The notes under the pieces are model-generated. The model made no database searches, was not told the origin of the DNA, and was given only the letters and a program-made list of their open reading frames with translations. This document shows, piece after piece, positions 44,435-53,523 of a stretch of DNA of 64,000 bases. Each line of letters begins with the position of its first letter. Positions within the stretch are counted from its first letter, which is position 1. A program made the translations under genes and the position numbers. Source of the DNA: CAYREE01 sp964423225 (lineage in GTDB: Archaea; Altiarchaeota; Altiarchaeia; IMC4; SCGC-AAA252-I15); contig CAYREE010000001.1 of assembly GCA_964423225.1 (NCBI GenBank), positions 42,930 through 106,929 on the forward strand. The letters run 5' to 3'.

Positions 44435-45541
44435 ATGAAAATTTTATGGATTCCGCATACCCTTTGGTCAAATCCTCAAAGAGGGAAGAATATTTGTGAA
44501 ATGTTAAACAAGAATCATGAAGTACATGTGATAAACCAGTATTCTTTTTCTAGACCAATGGATTTTATTAGTCTGAAATACTTGAAGAGTTACAAGTATC
44601 GAAGGTATCAAGATGATGAGTTGACAGTACATGATATACCACGAATATCGCCGTCATTATATTTAAAAAATATTAGACAGATGAATAACCGTATAATATC
44701 GCGGTATGTAAACAGGATTATAGATGTTGAAGGAATTGATGTTGTTGTCGGTAATTTTCTATGCTCGCCACCAGAATGCAAGAGAGTTATCCTTGACGTC
44801 TGTGATTTTCACTCGGAACTATGGAGGGAGAGGGGTTTCATTGAATATGCAGAAGAGATAGATACAATCCACCAAGAATATCTGGATTTGGGTGTTCCAG
44901 TAGTTGTTGTTGGAAAAATGCTCAAGGAGAGTATGGGATATAAAGATGCTGTGATAATCCCTAATGGAGTGGATGTTGATTTGTTTAGAACCGCTAGTTG
45001 TGAGGATCTAAGAGCTCAACTTAACCTTGGTGAACGGGTCATTGGGTTTTATGGCAACCATGATTTTATAGGTGAGATCAATCTTCTTCTTGATGCTGCT
45101 GGATTACTTGTAGACGATGATGTTTCATTTTTAATCGTTGGTAGGGGCAGTTCATTAAATACCTGTAAAAGACTTGCTAAAAAGAAAAAATTGGATAATA
45201 TCCATTTTACGGGTCTTGTCGAAAAGCAGCATATGCCAGCATATTATAAGCTTGCTGATGTCTTGCTTAACTTAAAAAAACCTAGTCCTTTTTGGGATAT
45301 GGCTTGCCCCCAGAGGATTATTGAAGCTACTGCATCAGGGAAAAAAGTAGTATCCTCGAAGATAAAGGAGGTAATGTCTTGGGATTTTCAGAACATAACA
45401 TTTTTTGATTATAATCCTGATGATTTAGCAGAAACAATAAAAACTGCTTTGAATAATGACCTGGTCCAGGATGATAAGATATGGGAATTTGATATAAGAA
45501 CTGTTGCGGGAGAGTATGAACGATTGATAACAAGTATTTGA
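44435..45541 (+). CDS. Family 4-like GT-B glycosyltransferase
   Basis: 368 residues. The donor-binding half shows VIPNGVDVDLF, GERVIGFYGNHDF, FLIVGRGSS, IHFTGLVEKQHMPAYYKLADVLLN and PQRIIEATASGKKVVSS, all typical of GT4 enzymes. The N-terminus ILWIPHTLWSNPQRGKN is a GT-B Rossmann half. There are no membrane helices, so it acts on a cytosolic or membrane-bound lipid acceptor. It stands between the radical SAM gene and nadX with its own promoter space. Confidence 0.85.
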   Translation: MKILWIPHTLWSNPQRGKNICEMLNKNHEVHVINQYSFSRPMDFISLKYLKSYKYRRYQDDELTVHDIPRISPSLYLKNIRQMNNRIISRYVNRIIDVEGIDVVVGNFLCSPPECKRVILDVCDFHSELWRERGFIEYAEEIDTIHQEYLDLGVPVVVVGKMLKESMGYKDAVIIPNGVDVDLFRTASCEDLRAQLNLGERVIGFYGNHDFIGEINLLLDAAGLLVDDDVSFLIVGRGSSLNTCKRLAKKKKLDNIHFTGLVEKQHMPAYYKLADVLLNLKKPSPFWDMACPQRIIEATASGKKVVSSKIKEVMSWDFQNITFFDYNPDDLAETIKTALNNDLVQDDKIWEFDIRTVAGEYERLITSI

Positions 45542-45604
45542 CTTGTTTTATTGGTAAGTTATAATATACAAATAACAAATCGGTTTTTTCATTAAATTTT
45601 AAAA

Positions 45605-46417
45605 ATGAGAATTGCATTGATTGGATGCGGGAATATAGGAAGTTTTATAGCAACGGAGATAGATGAAGAACGGATAAAAGGATCGTTGACTCGAGTATAT
45701 GATATAGACGAAGAAAATGCAATCCGTCTGATCGGGTGCTTAAGGAATAAACCAGTGATTGCTAGAGATATCAAAGACCTGGTTGAGGGAGTGAATATAG
45801 TTGTTGAGGCCGCATCACAAAAAGCAGTTAGGCACTACATTCCTATTGCTTTGAATGCTGGTGTGGATGTCTTGATTATGAGTACTGGAGCACTACTTGA
45901 CACATCACTTCATGAGGAATTGATGGGTCTTGCTGAAAAGAATAATTGTAATATCTATATCCCCTCTGGCGCTATTGGAGGCCTTGATGCATTAAAGGCT
46001 GCGGATAATGCAGACGTGCATGAGGTTGTTTTAACCACGATTAAACCGCCTAAAAGCCTTAAAAACATTAAATTTCTTGAGGATAGTGGCGTGGATGTTG
46101 AATCCTTGAGTGAAGAGACTGTCTTGTTTGAAGGATCTGCATCCGAGGCAGTGAAGTTATTCCCGAAAAACGTGAATGTTTCAGCTATACTCTCGCTTGC
46201 TGGAATCGGGCCTGTAAAGACGAAGGTTATTGTGAAATGCGATCCAACCAGTGATAAGAATATCCATGAGATAATAGTCAAAGGAGATTTTGGAGAATTC
46301 TCATCCAAGACTATGAATGTTCCCTCACCAGACAATCCAGGAACATCATATCTCGCATGTCTTTCAGCAGTCCAGACACTAAAACAGATAAGTGAGAAGA
46401 TAAAGATAGGCACATGA
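45605..46417 (+). CDS. nadX: L-aspartate dehydrogenase NadX
   Basis: Oxidises aspartate to iminoaspartate with NAD(P), replacing NadB in NAD synthesis. 270 residues: Rossmann motif IGCGNIGSF, VEAASQKAV, IYIPSGAIGGLDAL and a C-terminal NPGTSYLACLSA segment. The nadC gene lies 10 kb downstream; nadA is not in the window. A putative 36-codon frame starts by ATGA overlap with its stop and is composed largely of the 24-bp repeat. Confidence 0.92.
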   Translation: MRIALIGCGNIGSFIATEIDEERIKGSLTRVYDIDEENAIRLIGCLRNKPVIARDIKDLVEGVNIVVEAASQKAVRHYIPIALNAGVDVLIMSTGALLDTSLHEELMGLAEKNNCNIYIPSGAIGGLDALKAADNADVHEVVLTTIKPPKSLKNIKFLEDSGVDVESLSEETVLFEGSASEAVKLFPKNVNVSAILSLAGIGPVKTKVIVKCDPTSDKNIHEIIVKGDFGEFSSKTMNVPSPDNPGTSYLACLSAVQTLKQISEKIKIGT

Positions 46418-46430
46418 TAGAAGCCCCACC

Positions 46431-46469
46431 AGAGTTAGGCACTACACGACTACAAGAGTTAGGCACTAC
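46431..46469 (-). repeat. Inverted copy (about 1.6 units) of the 24-bp tandem repeat
   Basis: One full unit at 46446-46469 and a 15-base partial unit before it are the exact reverse complement of the array at 54394-54471. It lies 13 bp after the nadX stop and covers the stop codon of the convergent gene at 46466. The two sets face each other across 8 kb. Confidence 0.9.
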
Positions 46470-47119
46470 GCTTTCGGGGTTGGTGTTAGATGATATAGCT
46501 TCATCACAGGCTTGCCTTCAGTAAGCTTCATCTGTGCAATAGTATGTTCCGCTGATCCGCCTGGAAGGACTATGACAACCTCCTCACCAGGACATATATC
46601 CTTCTTTAGGCCTTCTGCAAATATCCCTTCCTCACCGGGCGGACGGACTTCAACATAATGGTCTGGAAAAACACGACGAAGAAAACCAGACAGCTTCCCA
46701 CGCCACTGACTGTTGTCTGGGTCATCCTGGACAGGACAATCCTTCATCAAAACACAGAATACAGGAGGTATCTCCGGTACAAGCGGTTCGAAAATCTCCG
46801 GGCCAATGACCGGTGCGTCAGGCCCTATCAGAAAGTCTCCGAGTGCGGATGGAAGCATCCGCTCTAATCCAGTAGTCAATTGTTTGAAGCCGGCATCCGG
46901 CAGACCGATCATGATGCCTTCAAACCTAGGATCATGTTCATGCAGGACGTCAATGGCTGCCTGAGCATGTTTCAACAAGACCTTGGTTATTGGCGCCTCC
47001 AATTCTCTTGCTGAAAACGTCTGCTCTCCATCTTTCCTAAGAATCGGTCCGTCACTCCCCATAGATCTCATAAGAGGATTAGTCGGTTCTTCTTGACGAC
47101 GGAATCTGTTTGTTCCCAT
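46466..47119 (-). CDS. Hypothetical protein
   Basis: 217 residues from ATG 47119 (a longer frame from 47155 begins with a hydrophobic run). It is soluble, Pro- and Gly-rich, with segments such as FEGIMIGLPDAG, PVFCVLMKDCPVQ and EEVVIVLPGGSAEH, which look like strands of an alpha/beta domain. I do not know the family. Its stop codon lies in the 24-bp repeat, so the last residues may vary between strains. It is transcribed divergently from the deoxyhypusine synthase gene (105-bp spacer). Confidence 0.55.
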   Translation of the reverse strand: MGTNRFRRQEEPTNPLMRSMGSDGPILRKDGEQTFSARELEAPITKVLLKHAQAAIDVLHEHDPRFEGIMIGLPDAGFKQLTTGLERMLPSALGDFLIGPDAPVIGPEIFEPLVPEIPPVFCVLMKDCPVQDDPDNSQWRGKLSGFLRRVFPDHYVEVRPPGEEGIFAEGLKKDICPGEEVVIVLPGGSAEHTIAQMKLTEGKPVMKLYHLTPTPKA

Positions 47120-47224
47120 ATTAAAAAAAAACCGCAGTATACAGATAAAAATCAAGGATTTGCCCAGATTTGGCTGATATTCAACTCCTCCAGATTAAAA
47201 TAGTTGACTTTCCAAGAATAATGG

Positions 47225-48100
47225 ATGAAGAAGATAATAGACCTAGACAAAAATGTGGCGCATCTTACAACAGGCTTCCAAGCAACGAATATAGACCGGG
47301 CCAGAGAACTCATAGAGCAGATGAAAGCCGAAGATTGCACTGTATTCCTATCTTTCACAGCTAATATGATGGCGAGCGGCCTTAGAGGATTATTCATTGA
47401 AATGGTAGAAAAAGGATTAGTTGACATTGTTGTCACAACGGGGGGCAGTATAGACCATGATATCATAAAGGCATATAAACCCTATCTGCTTGGTTCATTT
47501 GCAGAAGACGATGTGGATCTCCACCAGAAAGACGTGAACCGTATCGGGAACATCTTAGTACCAAACGATAGATACGAACTACTAGAGAAAAAAGTTGTGC
47601 CAATACTAGACAAAATATATAAGAAACAAAAGACTATCACGCCAACACAACTCGTAAACACTCTCGCACAACAAATAAAGAAAAAAACATTCATAGGAGA
47701 ATGCCATAAGAAAAACATACCAATAATCGTGCCAGGCCTAATAGACTCTGCTCTAGGCCTGCAATTATTCTTCTTCAGGCAAACACACAGGGACTTCATA
47801 CTGGATCCAGTCGGAGACATGCAATGCCTTCTAGACACAGTCTATGACGCTAAAAAGACGGGGGGGATAATCCTTGGGGGGGGCATTTCAAAACACCATA
47901 CGATAGGCGCCAACCTATTACGAGGAGGACTAGATTACGCAGTATATGTCACAACCGCCCCAGAATACGATGGATCCCTATCTGGTGCGCTCCCCAAGGA
48001 AGCGAAGTCCTGGGGCAAACTAAAAGAGAAGGGGAAATCAGTTTCCATTCATTCAGACGCTACAATCGCCCTACCCCTTTTACTGAAAGGCCTCCTATGA
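47225..48100 (+). CDS. dys: Deoxyhypusine synthase
   Basis: Transfers the aminobutyl group of spermidine to a lysine of aIF5A. 291 residues. Seen: FTANMMASGLRGLF, VTTGGSIDHDIIK, GLIDSALGLQLFF, GGGISKHHTIGANLLRGG with the catalytic Lys, and ITTAPEYDGS-like YVTTAPEYDGSLSGA. It has the shorter archaeal length compared with ~370 in eukaryotes. The aIF5A gene is not in the window. Confidence 0.93.
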   Translation: MKKIIDLDKNVAHLTTGFQATNIDRARELIEQMKAEDCTVFLSFTANMMASGLRGLFIEMVEKGLVDIVVTTGGSIDHDIIKAYKPYLLGSFAEDDVDLHQKDVNRIGNILVPNDRYELLEKKVVPILDKIYKKQKTITPTQLVNTLAQQIKKKTFIGECHKKNIPIIVPGLIDSALGLQLFFFRQTHRDFILDPVGDMQCLLDTVYDAKKTGGIILGGGISKHHTIGANLLRGGLDYAVYVTTAPEYDGSLSGALPKEAKSWGKLKEKGKSVSIHSDATIALPLLLKGLL

Positions 48101-48152
48101 TTCCCAATAAGTAACCAGTCTTTTTATAAGCAAATACTCAATATGATTGGAT

Positions 48153-48392
48153 ATGACAGATGATCTAAAAAATGAAGTCGAAAAAAGTCTTGAGAAAATA
48201 CGGCCCATGTTACAGATGGATGGTGGAGACGTTGAACTTGTGGGAGTTAAAGACGGTGTCGTAAAAGTCAAATTGAAGGGTGCCTGTCATGGATGTCCCA
48301 TGTCCCAGATGACCCTACAACACGGCATAGAACAAACCTTGAAAAAAGACATTCCAGGCATTGAAAAAGTCGAGGCAGTAGACGACGAGTAA
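48153..48392 (+). CDS. NifU C-terminal (Nfu) Fe-S scaffold protein
   Basis: 79 residues from ATG 48153 (TTG at 48147 is the alternative). MLQMDGGDVELVGVKDG and the CHGCPMS motif (C45, C48) define the Nfu domain, which carries a 4Fe-4S cluster to target proteins. It is close to nrdJ and 4 kb from nifS, which provides sulfur for such clusters. There is no N-terminal extension. Confidence 0.93.
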   Translation: MTDDLKNEVEKSLEKIRPMLQMDGGDVELVGVKDGVVKVKLKGACHGCPMSQMTLQHGIEQTLKKDIPGIEKVEAVDDE

Positions 48393-48459
48393 AAGATTAC
48401 AAGAGATATATATTCTCCCAATCATAAGTCTAAAACACTGAATAAAATAGTGGTTGGGA

Positions 48460-50610
48460 ATGGTTTCTAGAGTACGAAAACGAGACGGACGCATTGTAAA
48501 ATTCAATGAAAAAAAGATTGCTAAAGCAATACATAAAGCAATAGAAGCAGTAAAAGGAAAAGACGGGATAGAATCCGACAAACTCGCTAAAAAGGCTGTA
48601 AAACAGATAAACACCAAGTTCAAGGGGAAAACACCCTCCGTAGAAGACGTGCAAGACATCGTTGAAAACACATTGATAACAAACAGCAAACCAGAAATAG
48701 CAAAAGCATATATAATCTATCGACAAGAACGGAAACATATACGAGAGACAAAATCCCTACTAGGTGTTGAAGACGATGGAAAACTATCCTTAAACGCCGT
48801 CAAAGTCCTCGAAAGACGCTACTTAAAAAAAGACCCAGAAGGACAGGTAACAGAAACACCAAAACAATTATTCCAGAGAATATCAAAGAACATAGCTGAA
48901 GCAGACAAAAAATACGATAAGAATGCAGACCTGAAAAAAACAGAAAGAGAATTCTATGACATAATATCAAAACTATATTTCATGCCAAACTCTCCGACAC
49001 TAATGAATGCGGGAAGAGAACTACAACAACTATCAGCATGCTTCGTGCTTCCAGTAGAAGACACTATGGAAAGCATATTCGAAGCGATAAAGAATACTGC
49101 ATTGATACACAAGAGTGGTGGAGGAACAGGATTCTCATTCAGCAAGCTCAGACCAAAAGGAGACCATGTACAATCAACAAGCGGAGTCGCATCAGGACCA
49201 TTATCCTTCATGAACGTGTTTAACGCAGCAACCGAAGTAATCAAACAAGGAGGTACTCGAAGAGGCGCAAATATGGCCATCCTACGAGTAGACCATCCAG
49301 ACATAATAGACTTCATAACATCCAAGGAAAAAGAAAACGTGTTGAATAACTTTAACATATCCGTGGGAATGACAGAAGACTTTATGCAGGCAGTAGAACA
49401 AGACAAGGATTATGACCTGATAAACCCCCATGATAAAGAAGTCTTAAACCAGATAAATGCCCGACATATCTTCGATCTGATAGTAACAATGGCTTGGAAG
49501 AACGGGGAACCAGGCATAATATTCCTTGATCGATTGAACAAGTATAATCCAACACCCGCGATCGGAGAGATTGAGTCGACAAACCCCTGTGGTGAACAAC
49601 CATTATTACCCTATGAAGCCTGTAATCTCGGCTCAATCAACCTTTCAATGATGGTTGATGACGGACAGATTAACTGGAAGAGGTTAAAGAGAGTAGTTCA
49701 TATTGCAGTCCACTTCCTGGATAATGTCATCGATATGAGCAAGTTCCCCTTACAAGCGATAACAGACATGGTGAGAAACAATAGGAAGATAGGATTGGGT
49801 ATAATGGGTTTTGCAGACATGTTGATACAAATGGACCTGCAATATAATAGCGAGAAAGCAATTGAGACTGCTGAAAAAGTCATGGAATTCATAGATACTG
49901 AATCTAAGAACGCTTCTATAGAACTGGCAGAAACGAGGGGAAGCTTCAAAAACTTTAAGAAAAGCATGTGGACAAAGAAAGGATATAAAAAACTAAGAAA
50001 TGCGACTACAACAACGATTGCGCCAACAGGCACAATAAGCATAATAGCAAACTGTTCAAGTGGAATAGAGCCATTGTTCGCAATATCATTCATCAGGAAC
50101 ATACTCGACAATACTGAAATGGTCGAGGTAAACCCCTTGTTTGAAAAAATAGCGCGTGAAAAAGAGTTCTACAATGAAGACTTGATGAGAAAGATCGCCA
50201 GGCGCGGAAGCATCCATGGGATAGAAGAAATACCCGAAGAGGTTGAAAATGTTTTCGTGACAGCCCATGAAGTAACTCCCGAATGGCATGTCAAGATGCA
50301 GGCAGCATTCCAAAGACACACAGACAATGCCGTATCAAAGACTGTAAACTTCCCATTCACTGCAACAACAGACGAGGTGGAAGAAGTCTACCTGCTAGCA
50401 TACAAGCTTGGATGCAAGGGAGTGACAATATATCGTGATGGAAGCAGAAGCAATCAAGTATTGAATATTGAATCAGTCAAAAAGACCAAGGAAGACAAAA
50501 AAGAAGATAAAACTGAAGACAATTGCCCAGAATGCGGGGGGAAACTAGTATTTGAAGAAGGATGCTCAAAATGCCCTGGCTGTGGTTATTCAGCCTGTAG
50601 TATCGCGTGA
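48460..50610 (+). CDS. nrdJ: Adenosylcobalamin-dependent ribonucleotide reductase (class II)
   Basis: 716 residues from ATG 48460. The N-terminal ATP-cone is about 1-95 (VRKRDGRIVKFNEKKI). The catalytic barrel has NSPTLMNAGR, LSACFVLPVEDTMESI, KSGGGTGFSFSKLRP, the NPCGEQPLLPYEACNLGS loop with the radical-site Cys, and a TIAPTGTISIIANCSSGIEP block. The C-terminus has a zinc-ribbon or redox Cys set (CPECGG, CSKCPGCG). The downstream adenosyltransferase gene overlaps by 4 bp and makes the coenzyme. No intein was seen. Confidence 0.96.
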   Translation: MVSRVRKRDGRIVKFNEKKIAKAIHKAIEAVKGKDGIESDKLAKKAVKQINTKFKGKTPSVEDVQDIVENTLITNSKPEIAKAYIIYRQERKHIRETKSLLGVEDDGKLSLNAVKVLERRYLKKDPEGQVTETPKQLFQRISKNIAEADKKYDKNADLKKTEREFYDIISKLYFMPNSPTLMNAGRELQQLSACFVLPVEDTMESIFEAIKNTALIHKSGGGTGFSFSKLRPKGDHVQSTSGVASGPLSFMNVFNAATEVIKQGGTRRGANMAILRVDHPDIIDFITSKEKENVLNNFNISVGMTEDFMQAVEQDKDYDLINPHDKEVLNQINARHIFDLIVTMAWKNGEPGIIFLDRLNKYNPTPAIGEIESTNPCGEQPLLPYEACNLGSINLSMMVDDGQINWKRLKRVVHIAVHFLDNVIDMSKFPLQAITDMVRNNRKIGLGIMGFADMLIQMDLQYNSEKAIETAEKVMEFIDTESKNASIELAETRGSFKNFKKSMWTKKGYKKLRNATTTTIAPTGTISIIANCSSGIEPLFAISFIRNILDNTEMVEVNPLFEKIAREKEFYNEDLMRKIARRGSIHGIEEIPEEVENVFVTAHEVTPEWHVKMQAAFQRHTDNAVSKTVNFPFTATTDEVEEVYLLAYKLGCKGVTIYRDGSRSNQVLNIESVKKTKEDKKEDKTEDNCPECGGKLVFEEGCSKCPGCGYSACSIA

Positions 50611-51200
50611 TAAACATGCCCCGTAAAAGAAAAAGAAAAGGCCTTGTACACGTATACACTGGGAACGGTAAGGGTAAGACATCAATTGCAAACGGCCTTG
50701 CATTACGTGCTATTGGCCATGGATTTTCGGTTTATATGATCCAGATGCTTAAGGGCGGAAAGCATATGGGTGAAGTGATAGCATCTGATGAGTTCATGCC
50801 AAATTTCACGGTCGTCCAATATGGTAAGTCTTGTCCTTATTCAGAAGAAATGAAGAAAGGGACTATAGAATGTGGAAATTGTACTGATTGCTTCCTCTCT
50901 AGGAAAGAAGAATCAAAGTATGCTTTAGACGCAATTGCACATGCTGAAAAAATATTAAAATCTGGGAAATATGATGTTGTGATAATAGATGAGATAAACA
51001 ATGCATTAAGAAAAAGATTGATCCCCGTCGACTCAGCTTTAAAACTGATAAAAAAGAAGAAAGCCAGTACGGAACTAGTTCTAACTGGCAGAAGCGCACC
51101 AAAAGAACTGATTAAAGCTGCAGACTATGTGACTGAACTAAATGATGTGAAACATCCGTTTAACAAGGGTATGAGAGTCAGGCGTGGTATAGACTACTAG
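50607..51200 (+). CDS. cobO: Corrinoid adenosyltransferase (CobA/CobO type)
   Basis: Adenosylates reduced corrinoids with ATP to give adenosylcobalamin, the cofactor of the upstream RNR. 197 residues from GTG 50607 (GTGA overlap with the nrdJ stop); ATG 50616 is an alternative. The P-loop YTGNGKGKTSIANGLALRA and VVIIDEINNAL (Walker B) define the CobA/CobO/BtuR family. An extra Cys set (CPYS, CGNCTDC) lies in the middle and is not standard for the family. Confidence 0.9.
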   Translation: MINMPRKRKRKGLVHVYTGNGKGKTSIANGLALRAIGHGFSVYMIQMLKGGKHMGEVIASDEFMPNFTVVQYGKSCPYSEEMKKGTIECGNCTDCFLSRKEESKYALDAIAHAEKILKSGKYDVVIIDEINNALRKRLIPVDSALKLIKKKKASTELVLTGRSAPKELIKAADYVTELNDVKHPFNKGMRVRRGIDY

Positions 51201-51237
51201 ATTAATTTATTTATCTAAAACGAGTTATCTATGTACT

Positions 51238-52023
51238 ATGGATGTATTGGGTTTTAATCTAATGGTTTTCACTCCGTTAGGCGTGTTAGTCATCATTCTT
51301 AGCAGTATGCTCTTTATCCTAACAACAGGACTATCAGTATTAGGAGTTATCCTAGTCCTACTTTACAGGAAGAAGAATACAATAATAATACCAAATATAA
51401 CCCTGTTCATACTTGGATTCCTCGAGTTTCCAGTAAAACAACTGATATGGTTGTTTGGAATAGACGAATCTTTCATCGACCAGATGGCTGTTGAAATAAG
51501 AAATAGACTTTACAAACACGCCTTTGCAAGAATTCCTTATACACAAAGGGCAATATTTCTTCCACAGTGTCTCAGACATCCGAAATGCCCAGCATCATTG
51601 GAAGCAGAGGGTTTGATATGCAAATCCTGTGGAAGATGTGGTATAAATCTGATAAAAGAATATGCTGAACAACTAGGATATAAAGTATTCATAGCCCCAG
51701 GATCAACCCTAATAAAGCGTATGATAAAAAAACATGGTTTTAAAGGGGTGATTGGTGTGGGCTGCGTACTTGAAGTATATGAAGGATCAAGACTTATGGC
51801 TTCTGCCGGCCTTCCAGTCCAAGCAGTTACACTATCTCGAGACGGATGTGTTGATACACGAGTCGATGTTAATGAATTACTGGAGATGATAACCTATGAT
51901 AAGGAAAAGATAAGGAAATGGAGTATTCACGATGATGAACGATTATTAGAATTATCAAGAAAAATATCCGGTTGCTGGGAGAATACACCCACAGATATTT
52001 CTGTCAAAGCAAAAACAGAGTAA
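51238..52023 (+). CDS. DUF116 membrane protein (copy 1)
   Basis: 261 residues. Two hydrophobic helices (about 8-30 and 32-45) are followed by a soluble DUF116 domain with many cysteines: LPQCLRHPKCPA, CKSCGRCG, KVFIAPGSTLIKRM, GVGCVLEVYEG and RDGCVDT. The cysteines suggest an Fe-S or zinc site. The function is unknown. A paralogue at 53524 flanks the nifS-ferredoxin pair on the other side, which hints at a link with Fe-S or sulfur metabolism. Confidence 0.85.
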   Translation: MDVLGFNLMVFTPLGVLVIILSSMLFILTTGLSVLGVILVLLYRKKNTIIIPNITLFILGFLEFPVKQLIWLFGIDESFIDQMAVEIRNRLYKHAFARIPYTQRAIFLPQCLRHPKCPASLEAEGLICKSCGRCGINLIKEYAEQLGYKVFIAPGSTLIKRMIKKHGFKGVIGVGCVLEVYEGSRLMASAGLPVQAVTLSRDGCVDTRVDVNELLEMITYDKEKIRKWSIHDDERLLELSRKISGCWENTPTDISVKAKTE

Positions 52024-52034
52024 TATTAATAATC

Positions 52035-53189
52035 TCATTTAGTTATGAATGGGCTCATCTCACGTAATCTATTGACTGATTCATTCAAATGCTTGATAGC
52101 ATAAACAAGTTCTTCCCGGGTGTTTTCTCTGCCAAGGCTTATCCTCACGGATCCATGCGACTCTTCAGGCTTTCTTCCAATAGCAGCTAATACATGGCTT
52201 GGTGTGAGACTTGCACTCGAACACGCCGATCCTGTTGAAATCGCTATGCCTTTAGCATCAAGCATAAGAAGAAGTGATTCACCTTCAATATAAAAAAAGC
52301 TTATATTAACATTATTACATAACCGATTATCTCCTTTAGGACCATTCAAATGGGCATCTGGAAATTTCACTAGTTCTGCGATCATATAATCACGTAATCC
52401 AGCCATCTTATCTATTGATGTGGGGGTCATCAACTCAGCAGCCTTTGCAAAACCAACCGCGCCTGCAACATTCTCAGTGCCTGCCCGAAGCTTATACTCA
52501 TGTGCTCCACCATGGATCTGGCTTAAAACCTTCTTCTTCAAATCCTCCCTGATATAAAGGCCTCCGATACCTTTTGGACCATGTATTTTATGGGCTGCAA
52601 ATGATGCGAGACCAATATTTTGTTTTTCCACGTCTATCTTAGTCTTTGTATAGCTTTGGACTGAGTCAGAATGAAGTATGACTTCCTTTTCATTACATAT
52701 CTTCCCGAGCGTAGTCATATCCTGGATCGTCCCAATCTCATTATTGGAATGCATGATTGACACTAGGATTGTGTTATCCGTGATGTTCTCCTCTAGGGTT
52801 GATGGGTTTACAAATCCTTTCTCATCAACGTCAATGTAGGTTATGTTAAATCCGTTTCTTGCAAGAAATTCACATGATTTTAAAACTGCGGGATGTTCTA
52901 TCTTTGTTGTTATAATATGATTGCCCTTGTCCTTTAACGCATATGCAATCCCTTTAATCGCAAGATTATCTGATTCACTGCCACCGGAAGTGAATATGAA
53001 TTCTTCAGGTGATGCATTGATTATCTCTGATAGTTTTAACCTAGATTCTTCAAGTGCTTCTTTTGCCTCTTGTCCAAACTGATGGAGGCTTGATGCATTC
53101 CCATATTTCTCAGTGAAATAAGGTACCATAGCAGCTAATACTTTCTCATCCACGGGTGATGTTGCACCATGATCTAGATAGACTCTCAT
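52035..53189 (-). CDS. Cysteine desulfurase (NifS/IscS family)
   Basis: PLP enzyme that takes sulfur from cysteine for Fe-S clusters or thio-modification. 384 residues: VYLDHGATSPVDEKV, the FTSGGSESDNLAIKG block, SFAAHKIHGPKGIG with the PLP Lys, and STGSACSSAS with the catalytic Cys, placed on a short IscS/NifS-like loop. The gene is divergent from ferredoxin. An IscU/NifU scaffold is not adjacent; only Nfu occurs 4 kb away. Confidence 0.95.
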   Translation of the reverse strand: MRVYLDHGATSPVDEKVLAAMVPYFTEKYGNASSLHQFGQEAKEALEESRLKLSEIINASPEEFIFTSGGSESDNLAIKGIAYALKDKGNHIITTKIEHPAVLKSCEFLARNGFNITYIDVDEKGFVNPSTLEENITDNTILVSIMHSNNEIGTIQDMTTLGKICNEKEVILHSDSVQSYTKTKIDVEKQNIGLASFAAHKIHGPKGIGGLYIREDLKKKVLSQIHGGAHEYKLRAGTENVAGAVGFAKAAELMTPTSIDKMAGLRDYMIAELVKFPDAHLNGPKGDNRLCNNVNISFFYIEGESLLLMLDAKGIAISTGSACSSASLTPSHVLAAIGRKPEESHGSVRISLGRENTREELVYAIKHLNESVNRLREMSPFITK

Positions 53190-53202
53190 ATCCTACACCA
53201 TA

Positions 53203-53254
53203 TTTATATACATTAAATCACTATGTTGTGTACTCTTTTACATTACATGGAGGT
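53203..53254 (+). promoter_or_regulatory. Promoter and Shine-Dalgarno site of the ferredoxin gene
   Basis: TTTATATA at 53203-53210 lies about 50 bases before the ferredoxin ATG and GGAGGT at 53249-53254 lies 6 nt before it. This strong ribosome site decides the short start (53261). The same AT-rich stretch may serve the divergent nifS promoter. Confidence 0.55.
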
Positions 53255-53260
53255 TTAAAT

Positions 53261-53467
53261 ATGCCACCAACAGTTGACGAAAATAAATGCACTGGATGTG
53301 GGGCCTGCGTATCTGTTTGCCCAGCCTCTCCCGTCGTCTTTGAGATGGTTGAGAAGGATGCTGGTAATAAATCAGTTGTTAAAAACCCAGACTCCTGTAT
53401 CGAATGTGGAGCATGTGTTGCTTCATGTCCAGTCGAGGCTATAAAACTTGGTCCAGTAGAGGCTTAG
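53261..53467 (+). CDS. 2[4Fe-4S] ferredoxin
   Basis: 68 residues. Two cluster motifs are present: CTGCGACVSVCPAS-like CTGCGACVSVCP and CIECGACVASCP, each CxxCxxCxxxCP. The start is set by GGAGGT 6 nt upstream; a longer frame from 53156 runs through the nifS start and is discarded. It is an electron carrier for cytosolic redox enzymes. Its place between nifS and DUF116 suggests a role close to Fe-S or sulfur chemistry. Confidence 0.93.
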   Translation: MPPTVDENKCTGCGACVSVCPASPVVFEMVEKDAGNKSVVKNPDSCIECGACVASCPVEAIKLGPVEA

Positions 53468-53523
53468 TTACAGAAATACAGTTATACAATATCTTAATAT
53501 TGTATATACTCTTTTTTTTTATT

